This document shows positions 1 through 12,489 of a DNA stretch of 64,000 nucleotides, in pieces. Source of the DNA: Cladopsammia gracilis (taxonomy: Eukaryota; Cnidaria; Anthozoa; Scleractinia; Dendrophylliidae). The position numbers and the translations under genes are program-made. The stretch's first letter is position 1; each line of letters opens with the position of its first letter. The notes beneath the pieces are model-generated. The model did no database searches and was not told the origin of the DNA. It worked only from the letters and a program-made list of their open reading frames with translations. The stretch lies in the NCBI GenBank assembly GCA_022457155.1, contig JAJGOT010001031.1, positions 34,035 through 98,034 on the forward strand, written 5' to 3'.

Positions 1-2790
1 TTTTTAACGATCGAGAAAAAATGTCTTTCTCTCGAGGATCAGTAATCGCATAAGTATTTATCGAGCGAAGGATTATGGAGGTATATCCCTTCACTTATAA
101 TAAAATCTAAAGTTATATTCTGGGAATAACTCGTACCTCTGATTCCTCTCAAGTTTCTATAGTAGTAGCGAGTTGAGTTACTAAAAATAAGCAAATGATT
201 CCTAAATTACCGCCGTAGAACAAATAGATACAATGCCGATTTAGTGAAATGCTAGACACGTTTATATTCTAAAAAATTATTTAAAAGATATTATTCATAT
301 ATTAAAAGATATTTCGCGTTCTATGCTACGAAAAACGTTTTATTACCATGGAAGTGTGAAGATCTTTCTTCCTGCTTTATCGAGTTAAAAAAAAAATGAA
401 ATTAACATACGAAGGTATCCCTAGTTATAACTTGCATCATCAGTTGTTGACAATCAGTTTGGAAGCGAAGGTCTGAGAATTAGGAACAAATTGCTGAAAG
501 TACTTACATATTTCGCTATCCGCATTTTCAACCAAACACGCAGTCGTTTCAGAAGGAAAATGGCCGATTAATTTTCAAAAGACAATATCAATATCCTTGC
601 CGACATGGTGGCAGGTCGAACGTGAAAAGTTTTTCAGAAGTGGTGTTACACGATCACCTTCATAAGATCACACGAGATATCAATTTTATTACCCCGAGAA
701 AATCAATGTTTATGATTGGATGTCAAGCTCGCGCCAACAGCTGAATGGTGACTCAGTGCTGCTAGCATTTGCTGTTCCCATTAAAGTTTACATATTCGAC
801 CTCTGTATGTAAAATTCATGAGTTTGTGCGATTGTCTTGATAAAAGGACTATCATTTAAGCGCTGGGAGTAATAAGAATCTAACCCAGCGCCACATAAAT
901 TGGACAGGCGATGAAGAATCTATTTATTTACGTGCGACGTGAATAAGAGTCAAGCCAAATTTCACGAATGATTCTCTGCGTCTTGTAGAAAATGAAGATT
1001 TTTTGTGTAAAGGATGAATGAGAAGATTTCGAATTTTTTAATCGATTCCAGCCAAAGGTAAGACTGAGTTATCGTATTCTAAGTGGGGGAGGTTAGCCCT
1101 GGCTAATAACAATGATAAATTTTCTCACTGACAGCAAACTGAATTAATGTAACACGACTACTGGGAAGTTCTTCAGTGGTCGCGTTTTATATTTTGTTTT
1201 CAAATTGTTCGAAGAAGACAATAATAGCTTTAGCACACTGAGAAAAACAAAGAATTTAGCTTTTTAAAAAAAATCGCAACGTTTCGGCATAATCAGATTT
1301 ATCGTAGTTGAAAAATATAGGTCTTAAATTGAGTGAAGAAAAGTGGTTAATAGTTTTCACATTTCATTGTTTTTCTCTTCTATGGCAATCATAAAAGGAT
1401 GTTGCCAACAACCTTTCGAGGAAGCTATAACATGCCATGAAAGCAATTAACAATGACCCCAAGGTAGTGATTATGTTCTATTTTACTTTTTTCCTTGGAA
1501 ATAAGTGAGCTTTTTAAAGGCGCGGAATCTTTATGTTTACAACAACATTTTCATCTCGTGAAATTTGCTTCACCGCGCAACTCGCCGCCGGGCTCGTTTG
1601 TCTATAAAGTGCCCTGTACGGATCTTTCAAAATTGAGTATCCCAGAAAAATACCAAACTGATTTGATTTTAATCCTTCTCTCTTAGGCATTGAACAAGTG
1701 AAAACGATTCGAGAACTTCTCCAAAAAAAAAAAGGCGGAAATTAAAATTTTATCAGATTTAAATTCGATCCCCGAGGGGAGCTTGTAACATAAAGAACGC
1801 TAGTTTCACGTTAGCAAAGAGATAAGAGATTGGCTCACCTTTCGCGGAATCCATGGCCTGAAACGCGCAACTCCGACGGCAAACACTTTCCCGAGAGCAC
1901 GATTCACGATTCACGGTTGTTAATTTCTAATTTAATCCGCGTTTGCTGCTAAGATGAGGACTCTTGAAAAACTAATCCGAGTAAATATTCGGCAGCTTTT
2001 GCCTGGCAGCCACATTCAATTTACGTGATAAATTGCGGGTTGAGTTTATATTCAAACAGAGGTGATTTTTTTTAGCTTGACAACACGCTTCTCATTTCAA
2101 TCAAACAAAGATCTTTCCGAGAGCGTCATGCTAAATGCTAAGCCAGGTTAAATACATGACGGTGAAGAATTTCATTTGTCCTACGGCCAAAGCAAATGCA
2201 CATTACAAAGCAATATCCGGCAAGTAGTCGAATTTACTTGCTTTTAAACCTTTTATTTGCATTATGAAATGGAAACATTTGCTTTTAATTGGGATTCATC
2301 ACTCGAAAGAGCACTTTTAATAAGGCGCAAGTTAGGTAAATGACAGGTGACTAAGTTACAAAAAATAAAGAAAAAACTTCGACAAACACAAAAAGGAAAG
2401 GCGTCTTCAGGCCAAACCGACAAGGAAATCGCTACATTGTAGCCACACAAAAGGATTGTTTCAAAGATTCTTGACAATGATTTGCCATGTTATAAGTGCT
2501 CTTAATCACTGACTTAATTGCGAAGGAGAATTTCTATTTAACTTGGGTCACTGGTGCTATATCGGAGCGGCGTTTAATCCTCCAGTATCACCGTTTCTAC
2601 CTCGGTGCAAAGCGTGGAAGATTATCGATTGGTCGTCAGTTTTTTTAGTCCAAGGTGAAGTAACAGGTAGATAAGTAATTCCTAGTATAGTTGTTAGAAA
2701 TATTTCACTCTGTTATTGCATTATTTTAAGACACCGTTTCTATTTTGAGTTTCCTATATCACAATCTCAAATACCCACTTACATTATTTT
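1..2790. other. AT-rich stretch without a recognisable gene
   Basis: Only short open frames occur and none shows a family motif or splice-site pairing I trust. The open frame at 1495-1686 has no recognisable domain. I see no tandem array or long inverted repeat here. Confidence 0.5.
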
Positions 2791-3023
2791 TATTCCGATC
2801 GCATTACATCACAATGCAGTGGCGGATGTTATCATCGTGAACTCATAGCGACTTGTCGGCTCGTACAACGTGCAGTGCTAACATTTTATTTCGCTTACAT
2901 TACATCACAATGCAGTGACGGCTGTGTATAGTGATGTATAGTTGTGTATGGTGATGTATAGCTGTGTATAATGATGTATTTCAGGACATATCATGGGGTC
3001 ATACATGGAATACTGACCGTTGT

Positions 3024-3380
3024 AATAGACCATTTTACAGTTGTGTGCTTAGTACCCTGGCCTTTGTGTGAAAGTGAGGCTGGAGTTGACTTTGGCCCCG
3101 TCCACACGTATCCGGATATTTTTGAATCCGCAAGTTTTTTGTTACGGATTAGAAAATATTCGCGTCCACACGTAGCGTATTCGAATCGTATTTGCCCAAA
3201 TTCGCCGGATACGTGTGGACGGAGGGCCAATCCGCAACAAAAAAGTTGCGGATTCAAAAATATCCGGATATGTGTGGACGGGGCCTTTGTCTTGATACAA
3301 ACAGATACAAACCTAACTGCTTTTCATATGTAAATCATTTTAGTTAGCATAAGAACAACATGATTTACATCTGAAAAGAA

Positions 3381-3415
<35 letters not shown>

Positions 3416-3465
3416 TTTCCACACAAAGACCAGGTTACTAAGTAGAAACTGTAAAATGGTCTATT
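3024..3465. mobile_element. TIR miniature element (outer member of a nested pair)
   Basis: The left arm begins AATAGACCATTTTACAG (3024) and its reverse complement closes the element at 3449-3465. The arms stay similar inward to GAGGCTGGAGTTGACYTTG, about 70 bp each with mismatches. No protein is encoded. A second, unrelated element sits inside it. Confidence 0.7.
3094..3285. mobile_element. TIR miniature element inserted in another element
   Basis: Arms start GGCCCCGTCCACACGTATCC (left) and match the reverse complement of the right end through ATATTTTTGAATCCGCAA, about 40 bp per arm. TTT flanks both ends and may be a 3-bp target duplication. Forward and reverse open frames over this interval are by-products of the palindrome. 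Confidence 0.75.
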
Positions 3466-4490
3466 GTGAACTCATGCCATTGGTATTCCACCTATGCAGC
3501 AGTATTTCGTGCAATTTGTCTCGTACAACGCGCAGTGCTGTGAACTCTCATCATCGGTGATCCCTCCTCAGCAGTATTTCGTATAACTTGTCTCGCAACA
3601 AAATAGAAGCACAACTTGCAGTCAGACAGTGCTTACATTTTATTCTGTTTATATTACTGATTGCAATGCAGTGGCGGATGCCATCTTTGTGAACCGGCTC
3701 TTATCATTGGTAATAGGCCACTCCGAAAAATACCATAATAATCTTTTATGTGCATGCTCAGCCTCACCGGGGTGTAATGGTACAATGGAACAATGGAATT
3801 GCACACAATGGAACAATGGAACAATGGAATTCAGAGTACATGTAGGAACGTTAGGATGCAGCATTGTGTGTTCGTATACAAATGTACACCGTGTGCAAAT
3901 TGCCACGAAGTTGAAGCATAGCACGTACAGTTCGTGCTGAAAACAAAAGAAATTGGAAAAATCAGGCTTGCATCAAGCATCACCCAAACCTGCACTTTAA
4001 AGAGTATTATGGTATTTTCATAGTTTCTGGAGTGGAGAATTCCATCTAAGCAATATTTCGCGCAAATTGTCTCGCAACAAACACAGCTCGACTTGCACAA
4101 AAATTTTTCAAAGGTTTTTTTCACCTTAAAATTGCTTGTAAATTGCACCAAATAATTCTAATTGCCTTCTTTCAACTGATGAAACCATTTCTTTAACAGA
4201 ATCAAACAATCGGGAAAATACCGCTCAGTAGCAAACCTAAAATGTAGAATTAGTTTTTCGCGGTGAAAGAGATCTGGGACCGAGGACTACGAATACTTCT
4301 TGAAAGCTTCAACTTCCTTCAAGGTCAAAATTCGCGATAAATAATCTTTTTAATGTCTGAAAAATGCAATTAAAAACACGGGAGACGTCTGTGTGCAGCT
4401 TAACCGCGGTCAAACGATAGAAATTTACAAAAGTTAAGCAAAGTACTTAAAAGTTAAGGTTGTCATTTTCACTGTTTAAAGTTTAATATA

Positions 4491-4665
4491 CAGCTATTTC
4501 AATTAACGTTGTCGGATGAAAGCTCAAAGCCTACAAGCCAAAACCGCAAGGTAGTATGGGTAGTTGTTAATAGCCATTGTGGTGAATTTATGCAAATAAA
4601 TCCCATACTACCTTGCAGTCTTGGCTTTAGGCTTTTTCATCCGACAACGTTAATTGAAATAGCTG
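4491..4665. mobile_element. TA-flanked foldback MITE, CAGCTATTTCAATTAACG family, copy 1
   Basis: Ends read CAGCTATTTCAATTAACG and its reverse complement. The arms run on through GTTGTCGGATGAAAGC and a CAAGGTAGTATGGG block in inverted orientation. TA flanks both ends. Further copies lie at 14755-14909 and 57211-57509. Confidence 0.8.
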
Positions 4666-4679
4666 TATAATACACTGTC

Positions 4680-6320
4680 AATTTACCAAACGTTTTGAAA
4701 GTTTACCAAAAAAGTTCTAAGCGTTTAAAAACTGTGAACTGCAGAATTGTCGGCGCCATTTGCCAACACAATTTTCATCAGTCGCAAAGAGTTTTTGTCA
4801 GTTTTCAACGGAAAAAAGCTCATCATTTTGAGAAAAATTAAAAGATAGTAAACTCAACTATTTTTTTTATACATCCTTGCACATATTTCCATTTAATATT
4901 AAATAAAATCCCACTAAATAAAATGAAAATCGCCTCGCGCGTTTGACCGCGGTGGAGTGCGCAGCGTGGGATGACGTTGATCTTCATATCCGAGCCTGAG
5001 GCTCATGTGTAAAACGCACAATTCTCTGGTATTTGAGTTTTACTTGTATGTGCTTCTGCAATCAAAATTTAACATTTTGTATGGGAGAAAATTACATTCC
5101 TTACAGCTTATCCGAGGTGGATATACCTATCTGGGCCACTAAAATGAAATTTGGGCTCCGCAAAGGTTAAAAATATCGAATTTAGAAAAGAAGTGTTTTT
5201 CAAGTCCGCCATTTTGGATTTGTTTTGTGCCATGACGTCTTTATCTCATTGCAAATCACGCTTGATACATCGCTTCAAAAGCAAAACAAAGATTCAGACA
5301 GCGATTTGGAGCGCTTGTGTGTATTGTCTGATCACGATTCAGGAGGAAATGGGAAAAATGATTCAATCCGTACGACGATCGAGTCTGCAATTCGTAACCA
5401 AGCCGCAGGAATATGAGAAGCCAAAAAATATATACAGTACTTTAGGAAGTTAACTACCGATTTGCCGAAAATTATTCTACAGCTGTAAGATTGAAATATG
5501 CTCTCTTGGCAAACATTACTTATCTATTCAGTATCGGGACAGAGACATTCAAGACCCAATGCCTATTCGGCACCAGACCACAGAATGCGCTGTGGTAAGA
5601 CGATTTTGAAATAAATCTCTTTTCTCTTGTTTCAGTCCTCCTATCCTAGCAATTTTTAAATTAGAAAAACAAAAATTGGAATTACATATAACATAACGGT
5701 AACATATATTTGTGTCCACATTAAATGCATTTCTACCATTATGATCAACATCAAATTTCCCCCTGTAATATCAATGCATAATCAAATAGACACATCAAGA
5801 GAATTAAGGAAATGATCATGACCAAACATGAAATGCCTTGATTGAAACGACTTCTCCCAACTTGCACGATAAGGAATGCAAGAAGACCATTTAGGAGAAT
5901 TCGTCAATTGATATCGGGACTGAAAGGGAGAAACAGTGGAATTTCTACTTTCTGGGACACCTCTATTAAGGGGACACCTTCTTTAAGACGGCACACCATT
6001 TTTTGCCGTGATTGTATGTTTTGAAATCAAGATTTCACAGGGATGACATGCTACGATTGTTTTCATACTTCACAAAGTTTATGAAATGTGATCAAAGTTT
6101 TATGTTTTACTGGTTTTCAAGCGACAGCGGTTACTATAGCAACGCCAGCTTATTGCCCTTTGTTTTAAACGATGTCGTTTCTCTCAAAATCTAGTCAGAC
6201 ACTTCATAATAGAACTTTCAAATTTTGTAGTACTCACGTATCAAGTTTTAAGAAAAAATTATCAGACGGTTCTTGAGTAAATCAAAAATATTTTTTTAGG
6301 GCATAATACGCAAAACAGTA
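4680..6320. other. no recognised gene
   Basis: Short open frames only. ACCGCGGTCAAACG near 4404 is mirrored by CGTTTGACCGCGGT near 4937, possibly the ends of a decayed element enclosing the preceding MITE. Near 5955-5990 there are fragments of a GGGGACACC-type repeat seen again near 7183 and 8280. Confidence 0.4.
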
Positions 6321-6332
6321 ATAAAGCAAATA

Positions 6333-6614
6333 GAGCAGTATTCAATTGAGTGTGGTAAAACCAAAACCAAAGTAATTACTCTGACCAATCACAGCAGTCG
6401 TAAACAATCCAATGAACCAATCAGAGCTCGAAGCAATTACATGTCGGCGGCGCCAAGCGCGGGAAAACGCGTGCGAGCAAGTCACGATTGGTTTTGGTTT
6501 TACTTCTGATTGGTCGAGAAAGTGGCGCGAGATTTTTTAGCCAATCACAAAGCGTAGCAATGCAAAACCAAAGCAATTGTGTTATTACTTTCAACACTCA
6601 ATTGAAAACTGCTC
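6333..6614. mobile_element. TA-flanked MITE with CCAAT-rich interior, copy 1
   Basis: Termini GAGCAGTWTTCAATTGAGTG and the complement (CACTCAATTGAAAACTGCTC), TA on both sides. The interior holds several CCAAT/ATTGG pentamers, including ACCAATCAGAGCTC and TGATTGGTCGAG. A closely similar full copy is at 26890-27171 and a partial inverted copy at about 30315-30487. Confidence 0.8.
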
Positions 6615-6712
6615 TAATTTGCATAAAACAAAATATTTCCAAAATGCCCTTAAGTATTATTTTAAAACGGCCAGCCGTTAACATAATGATTGTCCTTAAC
6701 TTTGCGAGCCTC

Positions 6713-7183
6713 CTTAAAGTTCCTATCACCTCTAGAAAGTTATTTTCAGAATCAACTACTTGTACATTGAATGGTTGAATGGTAAAATATTTCTTGTTTT
6801 GAACGTCGCGTTTGTGAGTTATAGAGATTTCAATTTACAAAATGCTAATTAGATGATGTCAACCCGGGACCTTGCCATTATTTCTACGCCAATTTACAAT
6901 GCGCAGTTTACATCTTGAGGATAATTAATTTGATAAATACTAAAAATAAACTGTGGATAGTCAGTCGAGTCGTAAAAAATATTACTTGGAGGTGAAAACA
7001 AGTAGTTGTATAATAAATGATTCCCGGGTTGACGTCATCTAATTAGCATTTTGTAAATTCAAATCTCTATTAGTATAACTCACTAACACAACGTTCAAAA
7101 CAAGAAACATTTTACCATTCAGCTATTCAATGTATATAGAGTTGATTCTGAAAATAACTTTCTAGAGGTGATAGGCACTTTAA
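6713..7183. mobile_element. long-arm foldback MITE (CTTAAAGTKCCTATCACC family)
   Basis: Arms of roughly 170 bp in inverted orientation: 6713-6880 and about 7020-7183, with matching blocks AGAAAGTTATTTTCAGAATC and GCTAATTAGATGAYGTCAAC. One-arm or partial relatives are at about 19700-19915 and 50042-50207. No coding capacity. Confidence 0.75.
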
Positions 7184-7488
7184 GGGGACACTTCTTCTGC
7201 TCCCGAAAAAACGCTCACACAATCTTTGTATTTGCTAAAGGACACCTCTATAGAGTACTAGAGTGTGTCGTCACAAAAACTTAAATTTGTGAAATTATGG
7301 GATTTTATTAGATATTCGGAAAGGGCATGACGAAAAATGCCAGCTTGCCAAAAATCAGCATCTTATTGCAATTTGGGTTGAGATATTGGCACCGTTATGC
7401 ACTGATGACTCCATACAAACCCTTCAAATTTTCCACGTTTTTGTTGTTAATTATTAACAGCACCGATAATCCTCCAACAGCCCAATTT

Positions 7489-7623
7489 CGATATATTAAA
7501 ATTCAACTTGAAACAAAAGACATCACTACGAGGCTTAGGGGAATGATAGTAGGGATTTATATGGTTTATTCCCCTAAGCCTCGTAGTGATGTCTTTTGTT
7601 TCAAGTTGAATTTTAATGTATCG
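7489..7623. repeat. near-perfect 55-bp-arm palindrome
   Basis: Left arm 7489-7542 and right arm 7569-7623 are reverse complements with about one mismatch; both contain ACATCACTACGAGGCTTAGG. The spacer is about 27 bp. The two open frames through it are mirror by-products. Confidence 0.8.
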
Positions 7624-7639
7624 CAATAGCGTTCGGCCC

Positions 7640-9840
7640 AGATTCTAAAAATAGAATTGGCGCGCAGCATCATGGGATTGAAATGCGTACAAACATTCAA
7701 GAACTATGCAGGTAGCTACGAAAAAAACAGGTGCTACGAAGCACTGTTCTTGGGTACAACTCGACAATTATCCACAACATGTACAGGAATCGCAAAAACT
7801 GGTGTTTCCGAGGCAGCCATTTTGAAATATTTGTCGCATTTCGATCCCACAATGCAATGCTGCCAAATATGACGTCATCTGGGCGGAACGCTATTGGGCA
7901 ATTACATTCAAGGGATACACACTTACAACATAAGCATGAAAGCGAGGCCTAAGGGCCACCTAGCAATTAAAATGGCAGAAGCGCAGCCTACAACCACGAC
8001 AAAAAAAAATAGCTCACACAAATGCTGCGCCGCTGCGCTTGTTATAATAGTTCCGATAACAGCTGGACTTGACGTTTCATGCTTTTCCGAAGGATCGCTG
8101 CGGAAGGTTAGATTCTTCACCGTCCACTTTCCACCGTCACTTTCATTCTATACTATAACTGCTCCAGGAATATCTTCTGGGGTTAATTTGAAATCTCTAA
8201 ATCACAAATCGCTCTTGTTTCCGCCGCCATATTTACTTTTTCGCTTTCATGCTTACTTCGTAAGTACGTAAACCTCCATGGAGGGGACACTTCTCCTTGT
8301 CCCCGGGTGTCCTCTTAATTGGGGTTCCGCTGTAATAAATTAAATTGTTAAAAAAACAAATACTATTTTATATTCACAGACAGGAAAATTAATGTTAAAA
8401 AGGCATAAGTGGAATGGCGGATAAAACTGGAGAAACTAAGAGATTTCTACTTAAAAGTAAGGTTTTCAAAAAAAAAAAATGCTCGCTTGGAACGTTTGCA
8501 TTTTCGTTGATTTATATCGATAAAAATGTAATCATCTTTGATGATAGTTTCTTTATCAAGAAATAAAGGAAAGGTTTATGCAATAACCAATAAATAATGA
8601 ACACACAAGCTCCAATTGTGACTATCATAGCAGAATTTGATGAAAGAATACTCTAATAAAAGATACGCACCTTACGGTTTTTAAAATCCCTTATTCTCGC
8701 AACAAAGGGCCAACTTGCCGCTATAGATCGAGAACACTGTGCGCCACCGTGAACAACAAACATCAACAGCCCTATTTCGTTGCACCTGCGAGATTAAAAA
8801 CGTGAAGAGAAATAAACACAAAATGCGGTTTACGTTTGCAAAAAGGCGCAAAATATAAACTTCTTCATTAAATTTAGCTTTGTGTGTACTCACTTCACAA
8901 TCTTGTCTCAATAGGTGTGCTGCGCGTGGCGTGAAATAATAGTGTTGTTTTCAAAATATTCGACGAGCTGTCATAGACATTGAATTGGAATAGCTTTCTG
9001 AATGATTCATTGGAGACACAGGCACACTTTAGTTAAGACAAATATAAATCACTAAGATACCGTAGAGTCGGTGAAAATATGCACAATGAAACAATACATG
9101 CAGAGTAAACATCGATATTTTTCCGATACTCTTGCAGTGCGTTATAATAAAGATTTCAATTCATGCGAATCCAAAGCTGACAACAAGTCAGAAAAACGAA
9201 GTACGTAATGTTATTTTAAATCGACAAATTGTCATAAAAGCTTATTTGATAGACGGAAATCGTAAGAGGACAAAGGTAGGAAGCTGGGTGTTTTCGCTAT
9301 AAAAAAATATATATATATTAATGACCAAATCAACGAACTAATGTAGTTTGAGTAAGTAGAATATCTTTCAATATTGTTCCTAACAACAAAAACGTTAAAA
9401 AAAAAAACACTATAGTAAATGAAAAGCTATTTTGATCCATAAAAGACCGCTTACTTTACAAGAACAAACACCTCCTTTCCACGCTGTTGTTTTATTATAT
9501 TTAGTCTATAAAAAAACATTATTCAATGAGCCGAGACTGCTTACAAACACTTAAGTTCAAAGTAATATAAGACGTTAAATTATGAATTTTAATTTAACGG
9601 CATCAGTTCCTCGACAAATAGACGCTATACAACGCCTGACATGTCATTTTTTTCGAAGGGAAAATATCGGATAACGCTGCACGCTCAGTCAATAACACCG
9701 CCATACTGACCACGGGCTGCGAGAGAGAAAAAAACTTCCAAAAGCGCAAGAAAATTAATAAGGTAAACGACTTAAATGTAAGTTGAATAGGAAAGGGTAA
9801 CACATAAGATAATTATCAACCTGGGAGAAGGCCGACACGA
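7640..9840. other. no recognised gene
   Basis: No supported exon. At about 8270-8335 there is a fragment ending GGGGTTCCGCTGTA, which resembles the right terminus of TA-flanked GGAACCCC elements such as 37984-38171. A short TA dinucleotide run occurs near 9308-9320. Confidence 0.4.
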
Positions 9841-9854
9841 ACAGATATCACACC

Positions 9855-9960
9855 GAGAAGTAGGATTTAGGATAAACAGTGCCCATATGGATAACAGCCT
9901 TCGAGCTGACTAGGTTACCCGGCTGTATAAATAAAATTCTCTCTCTCTGCTTTACTGGCA
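9855..9960 (+). repeat. dispersed repeat tail shared with 29535-29590
   Basis: GGATAAACAGTGCCCATATG, then GCCTTCGAGCTGACTAGGTT, is repeated in diverged form at 29535-29590. In both places an A/T-rich AATAAA-like end follows. It may be the 3' end of a SINE or LINE; no head was found. Confidence 0.4.
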
Positions 9961-10659
9961 CAGGAAAAAGAGATCCTTTGTTCAAGCAGCTTGGTTTCGC
10001 CATTCTCTGATACCGTGTAAAAATGTGATGACTTTGTTTGGGTGAAAGATTTTGGTAAGGACTTTCTTAGGGGTTGACCAAAGAAGCGAAACCCAGGGTG
10101 CTCTTTTTATGACAAACAATTGTATCAGTTTCAAGAATGCCTGCAGCCTGCCTAAAGTTTATGACAGATGCATAATGAATAAAGACAGGTGGACGCAAAA
10201 ACTGTCTTGATGTGTTTTTGTTTCAGCTTTTTTATGCAGAGAAAAAAAAAAACCTTTTTAGGGGTTACGTTCAGGGCCGTTGTACTTTTTTGGGTCTGGT
10301 TTTAGCCTAATAGGACTTTTTTCGGGTCTAACAATTTAGCCTCAATCGTACCTCCCCGGCCCCGTCACTAATATAATAATGAGTACCCCCCGTGGGGTAA
10401 CGGCCTGAGAAAAAAAAATTGCCGGACGATTCTGAATCACAATAACGAGACTTTGTCACGCGGTGCCCACGTTTTTAACCCATTGACACTGAAAAAGAGG
10501 ACATTGAGAAAGCGCTGTTCTGGTGTTTCGTATTTGGAGCCCTTTGATGGCGCCCGAACATTAAAATCGATCTGCAGACTTCAAATCAATACACGGGTAA
10601 CCCAGAGAAAGTGCCAATAGTATCTCGTAATGCGGGTAACAATTAAAAATTCTTGGAAA

Positions 10660-10950
10660 AATTCAAATCAAAATTGTATGGAAGTTAGTATCACAGATTC
10701 AAACCTCTTTCATGGTAGTGTTTCCTTTTGTTTTCTCTTCATGAATTATTAAAGTTTGAGAAGTCATATATCAAACACGAGAAAGAGTATCAGGATACAC
10801 CGAGAAATGGGTTGAAATGGGTTGAAAAACAAAGCCGAACCGACTCCCCGGAGAATAAAATGCTTCGTTTTTCCCCGCTTAACCTCGTTTTCAACGTTTT
10901 CACTGCGAGGCTTAGCGGGGTAAATCTCTTGGTTTTTTTTTCTATACAAA
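10660..10950. repeat. decayed relative of the palindromic element at 43740-44040
   Basis: Shared phrases are CATGAATTATTAA, GTTTGAGAAGT and ATATCAAACACGAG, in an order consistent with one side of the 43740-44040 repeat. A smaller hairpin (TTCCCCGCTTAACCTCG against CGAGGCTTAGCGGGG) lies at about 10876-10921. Confidence 0.45.
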
Positions 10951-11043
10951 ATGGCGGGGCGTGATTAAGGCAACCGCGTTCCCAGGGTCTCTCATTCTGA
11001 AGAAGAGAGATCCTAGGAACGAGGTTGTGATTAAGGCCCATTA

Positions 11044-11264
11044 AGATTGGTTCCCACTAGCGACGTAAGCGACGTAAGCGGAATCGTAAGCGGAATCGGA
11101 ATCGTAAGAACCTTACGATCTAGTGGAAATCAAAACGATTCCGATTCCGTCGAGCTTCCGATTCCGATTGTGACTCCGTTTTTTAATTTACACTAAAACG
11201 TAAGGCTCCTTACGCTTCCAACTCCGACTCCACTTCAGATTACGTCACAAGTGGGAACCAGCCC
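11044..11264. mobile_element. TTA-flanked MITE, GGCTGGTTYYCAC family, copy 1
   Basis: Left end AGATTGGTTCCCAC, right end GTGGGAACCAGCCC, with TTA on both sides (11041-11043 and 11265-11267). The interior is GCGGAATCG/CGATTCCG low-complexity sequence in inverted halves. The 3-bp TTA duplication and the terminus recur in three other copies, suggesting a PIF/Harbinger-type origin. Confidence 0.8.
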
Positions 11265-11599
11265 TTAGTGACCGTCTGTATAGCGATATTTCTCTGTTTA
11301 CAAACATTACGTCAAATTTGTTTCGTTATTCAAATTTGCCAACTATTAAACAAAAGAACTATTTGTTTCAACAGCCAATAGTTCTCTGGTTGGCACATTA
11401 ATAACAATAGGTGACGTAACGAGAAATATCGCTATATTCACCTTCGGCGTTCTAGTATTTCTTTTGCATCTTTTTTTAGATCTATCTTCTAGTCTTGGTA
11501 CTTACACCAAGGGATCCACATCGATCGATCCACATTTTCCATTCGTGGTCGACATGCATGTTATTCTGCATTTTTAGCCATTTAATGTTCGACGCAACA

Positions 11600-12480
11600 T
11601 TCACGCATGTTAGAACCCCCTCGTACACAATAATAAACAGCACCACAGGAAAGTACTGCTTAGTTGCTTTCATTTGAATGGTCACACTTTAGGATTTCAT
11701 CCACAGACTTAAAAGTTAGAACCACCTTGTACAGCATAATAAACAGTACCACAGGAAAGTACTGCTCATTATCTTTCATTTGAATGGTCACACTTTAGGA
11801 TTTCACCCACAGACTCAAAAGTTAGAACCACCTTGTGACAGCATAATAAACAGTACCACAGGAAAGTACTGCTCATTAGCTTTCATTTGAATGGTCACAC
11901 TTTAAGGATTTCATCCACAGACTCAAAAGTTAGAACCACCTTGCAGAGCATAATAAGCAGTACCACAGGAAAGTACTGCTCCATAGCTTTCATTTGAATG
12001 GCCACACTTCAGGATTTCACCAACAGACTCAAAAGTTATAACCACCTTGTACAGCATAATAAACAGTACCACAGGAAAGTAATGCTCAGTAGCTTTCATT
12101 TGAATGGCCACACTTTAGGATTTCACCAACAGACTCAAAAGTTAGAACCACCTTGTACAGCATAACAAGCAGTACCACAGGAAAGTACTGCTCAGTAGCT
12201 TTCATTTGAATGGTCACACTTTAGGATTTCATCCACAGACTCAAAAGTTAGAACCACCTTGTACAGCATAATAAAGAGCACCACAGGAAAGTACTGCTCA
12301 GTAGCTTTCATTTGAATGGTCACACTTTAGGATTTCATCCACAGACTCAAAAGTTAGAACCACCTTGTACAGCATAATAAAGAGCACCAACGAAAGCACT
12401 CCTCAATAGCTGTCAGTCGAACTGTAACACTTTAAGATTTCATCTTCAGACGCAGAAGTCAAAACCACCTTGCACAGCAC
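11600..12480 (+). repeat. 106-bp tandem array, about eight units
   Basis: The anchor 'gtcacacttt' (or gccacactt) recurs at 11681, 11787, 11894, 12001, 12107, 12213 and 12319, a spacing of 106-107 bp. Each unit holds AAAAGTTAGAACCACCTTG and CAGTACCACAGGAAAGTACTG. The first and last units are degraded. Arrays or fragments recur at 14337-14640, 28210-28415, 51850-52280 (inverted), 31995-32085 and 33505-33560. Confidence 0.9.
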
Positions 12481-12489
12481 AATTAACAG

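Larger units (their letters stand above)
2800..4110. repeat. degenerate tandem repeat interrupted by nested TIR elements
   Basis: Phrases recur in diverged form: 'acatcacaatgcagtgg' near 2809, 2900 and 3663, and 'cagtatttcgtgcaat' type phrases near 3500, 3570 and 4050. Smaller periodicities sit inside: a GTGATGTATAG/CTGTGTATA alternation at about 2920-2980 and an ACAATGGA array at about 3780-3832. The array is split by the nested inverted-repeat element at 3024-3465. Confidence 0.5.

Noticed and set aside
11600..12480. CRISPR-like array
   Set aside because: Repeat units are contiguous with no unique spacers, in animal DNA; it is an ordinary tandem repeat.
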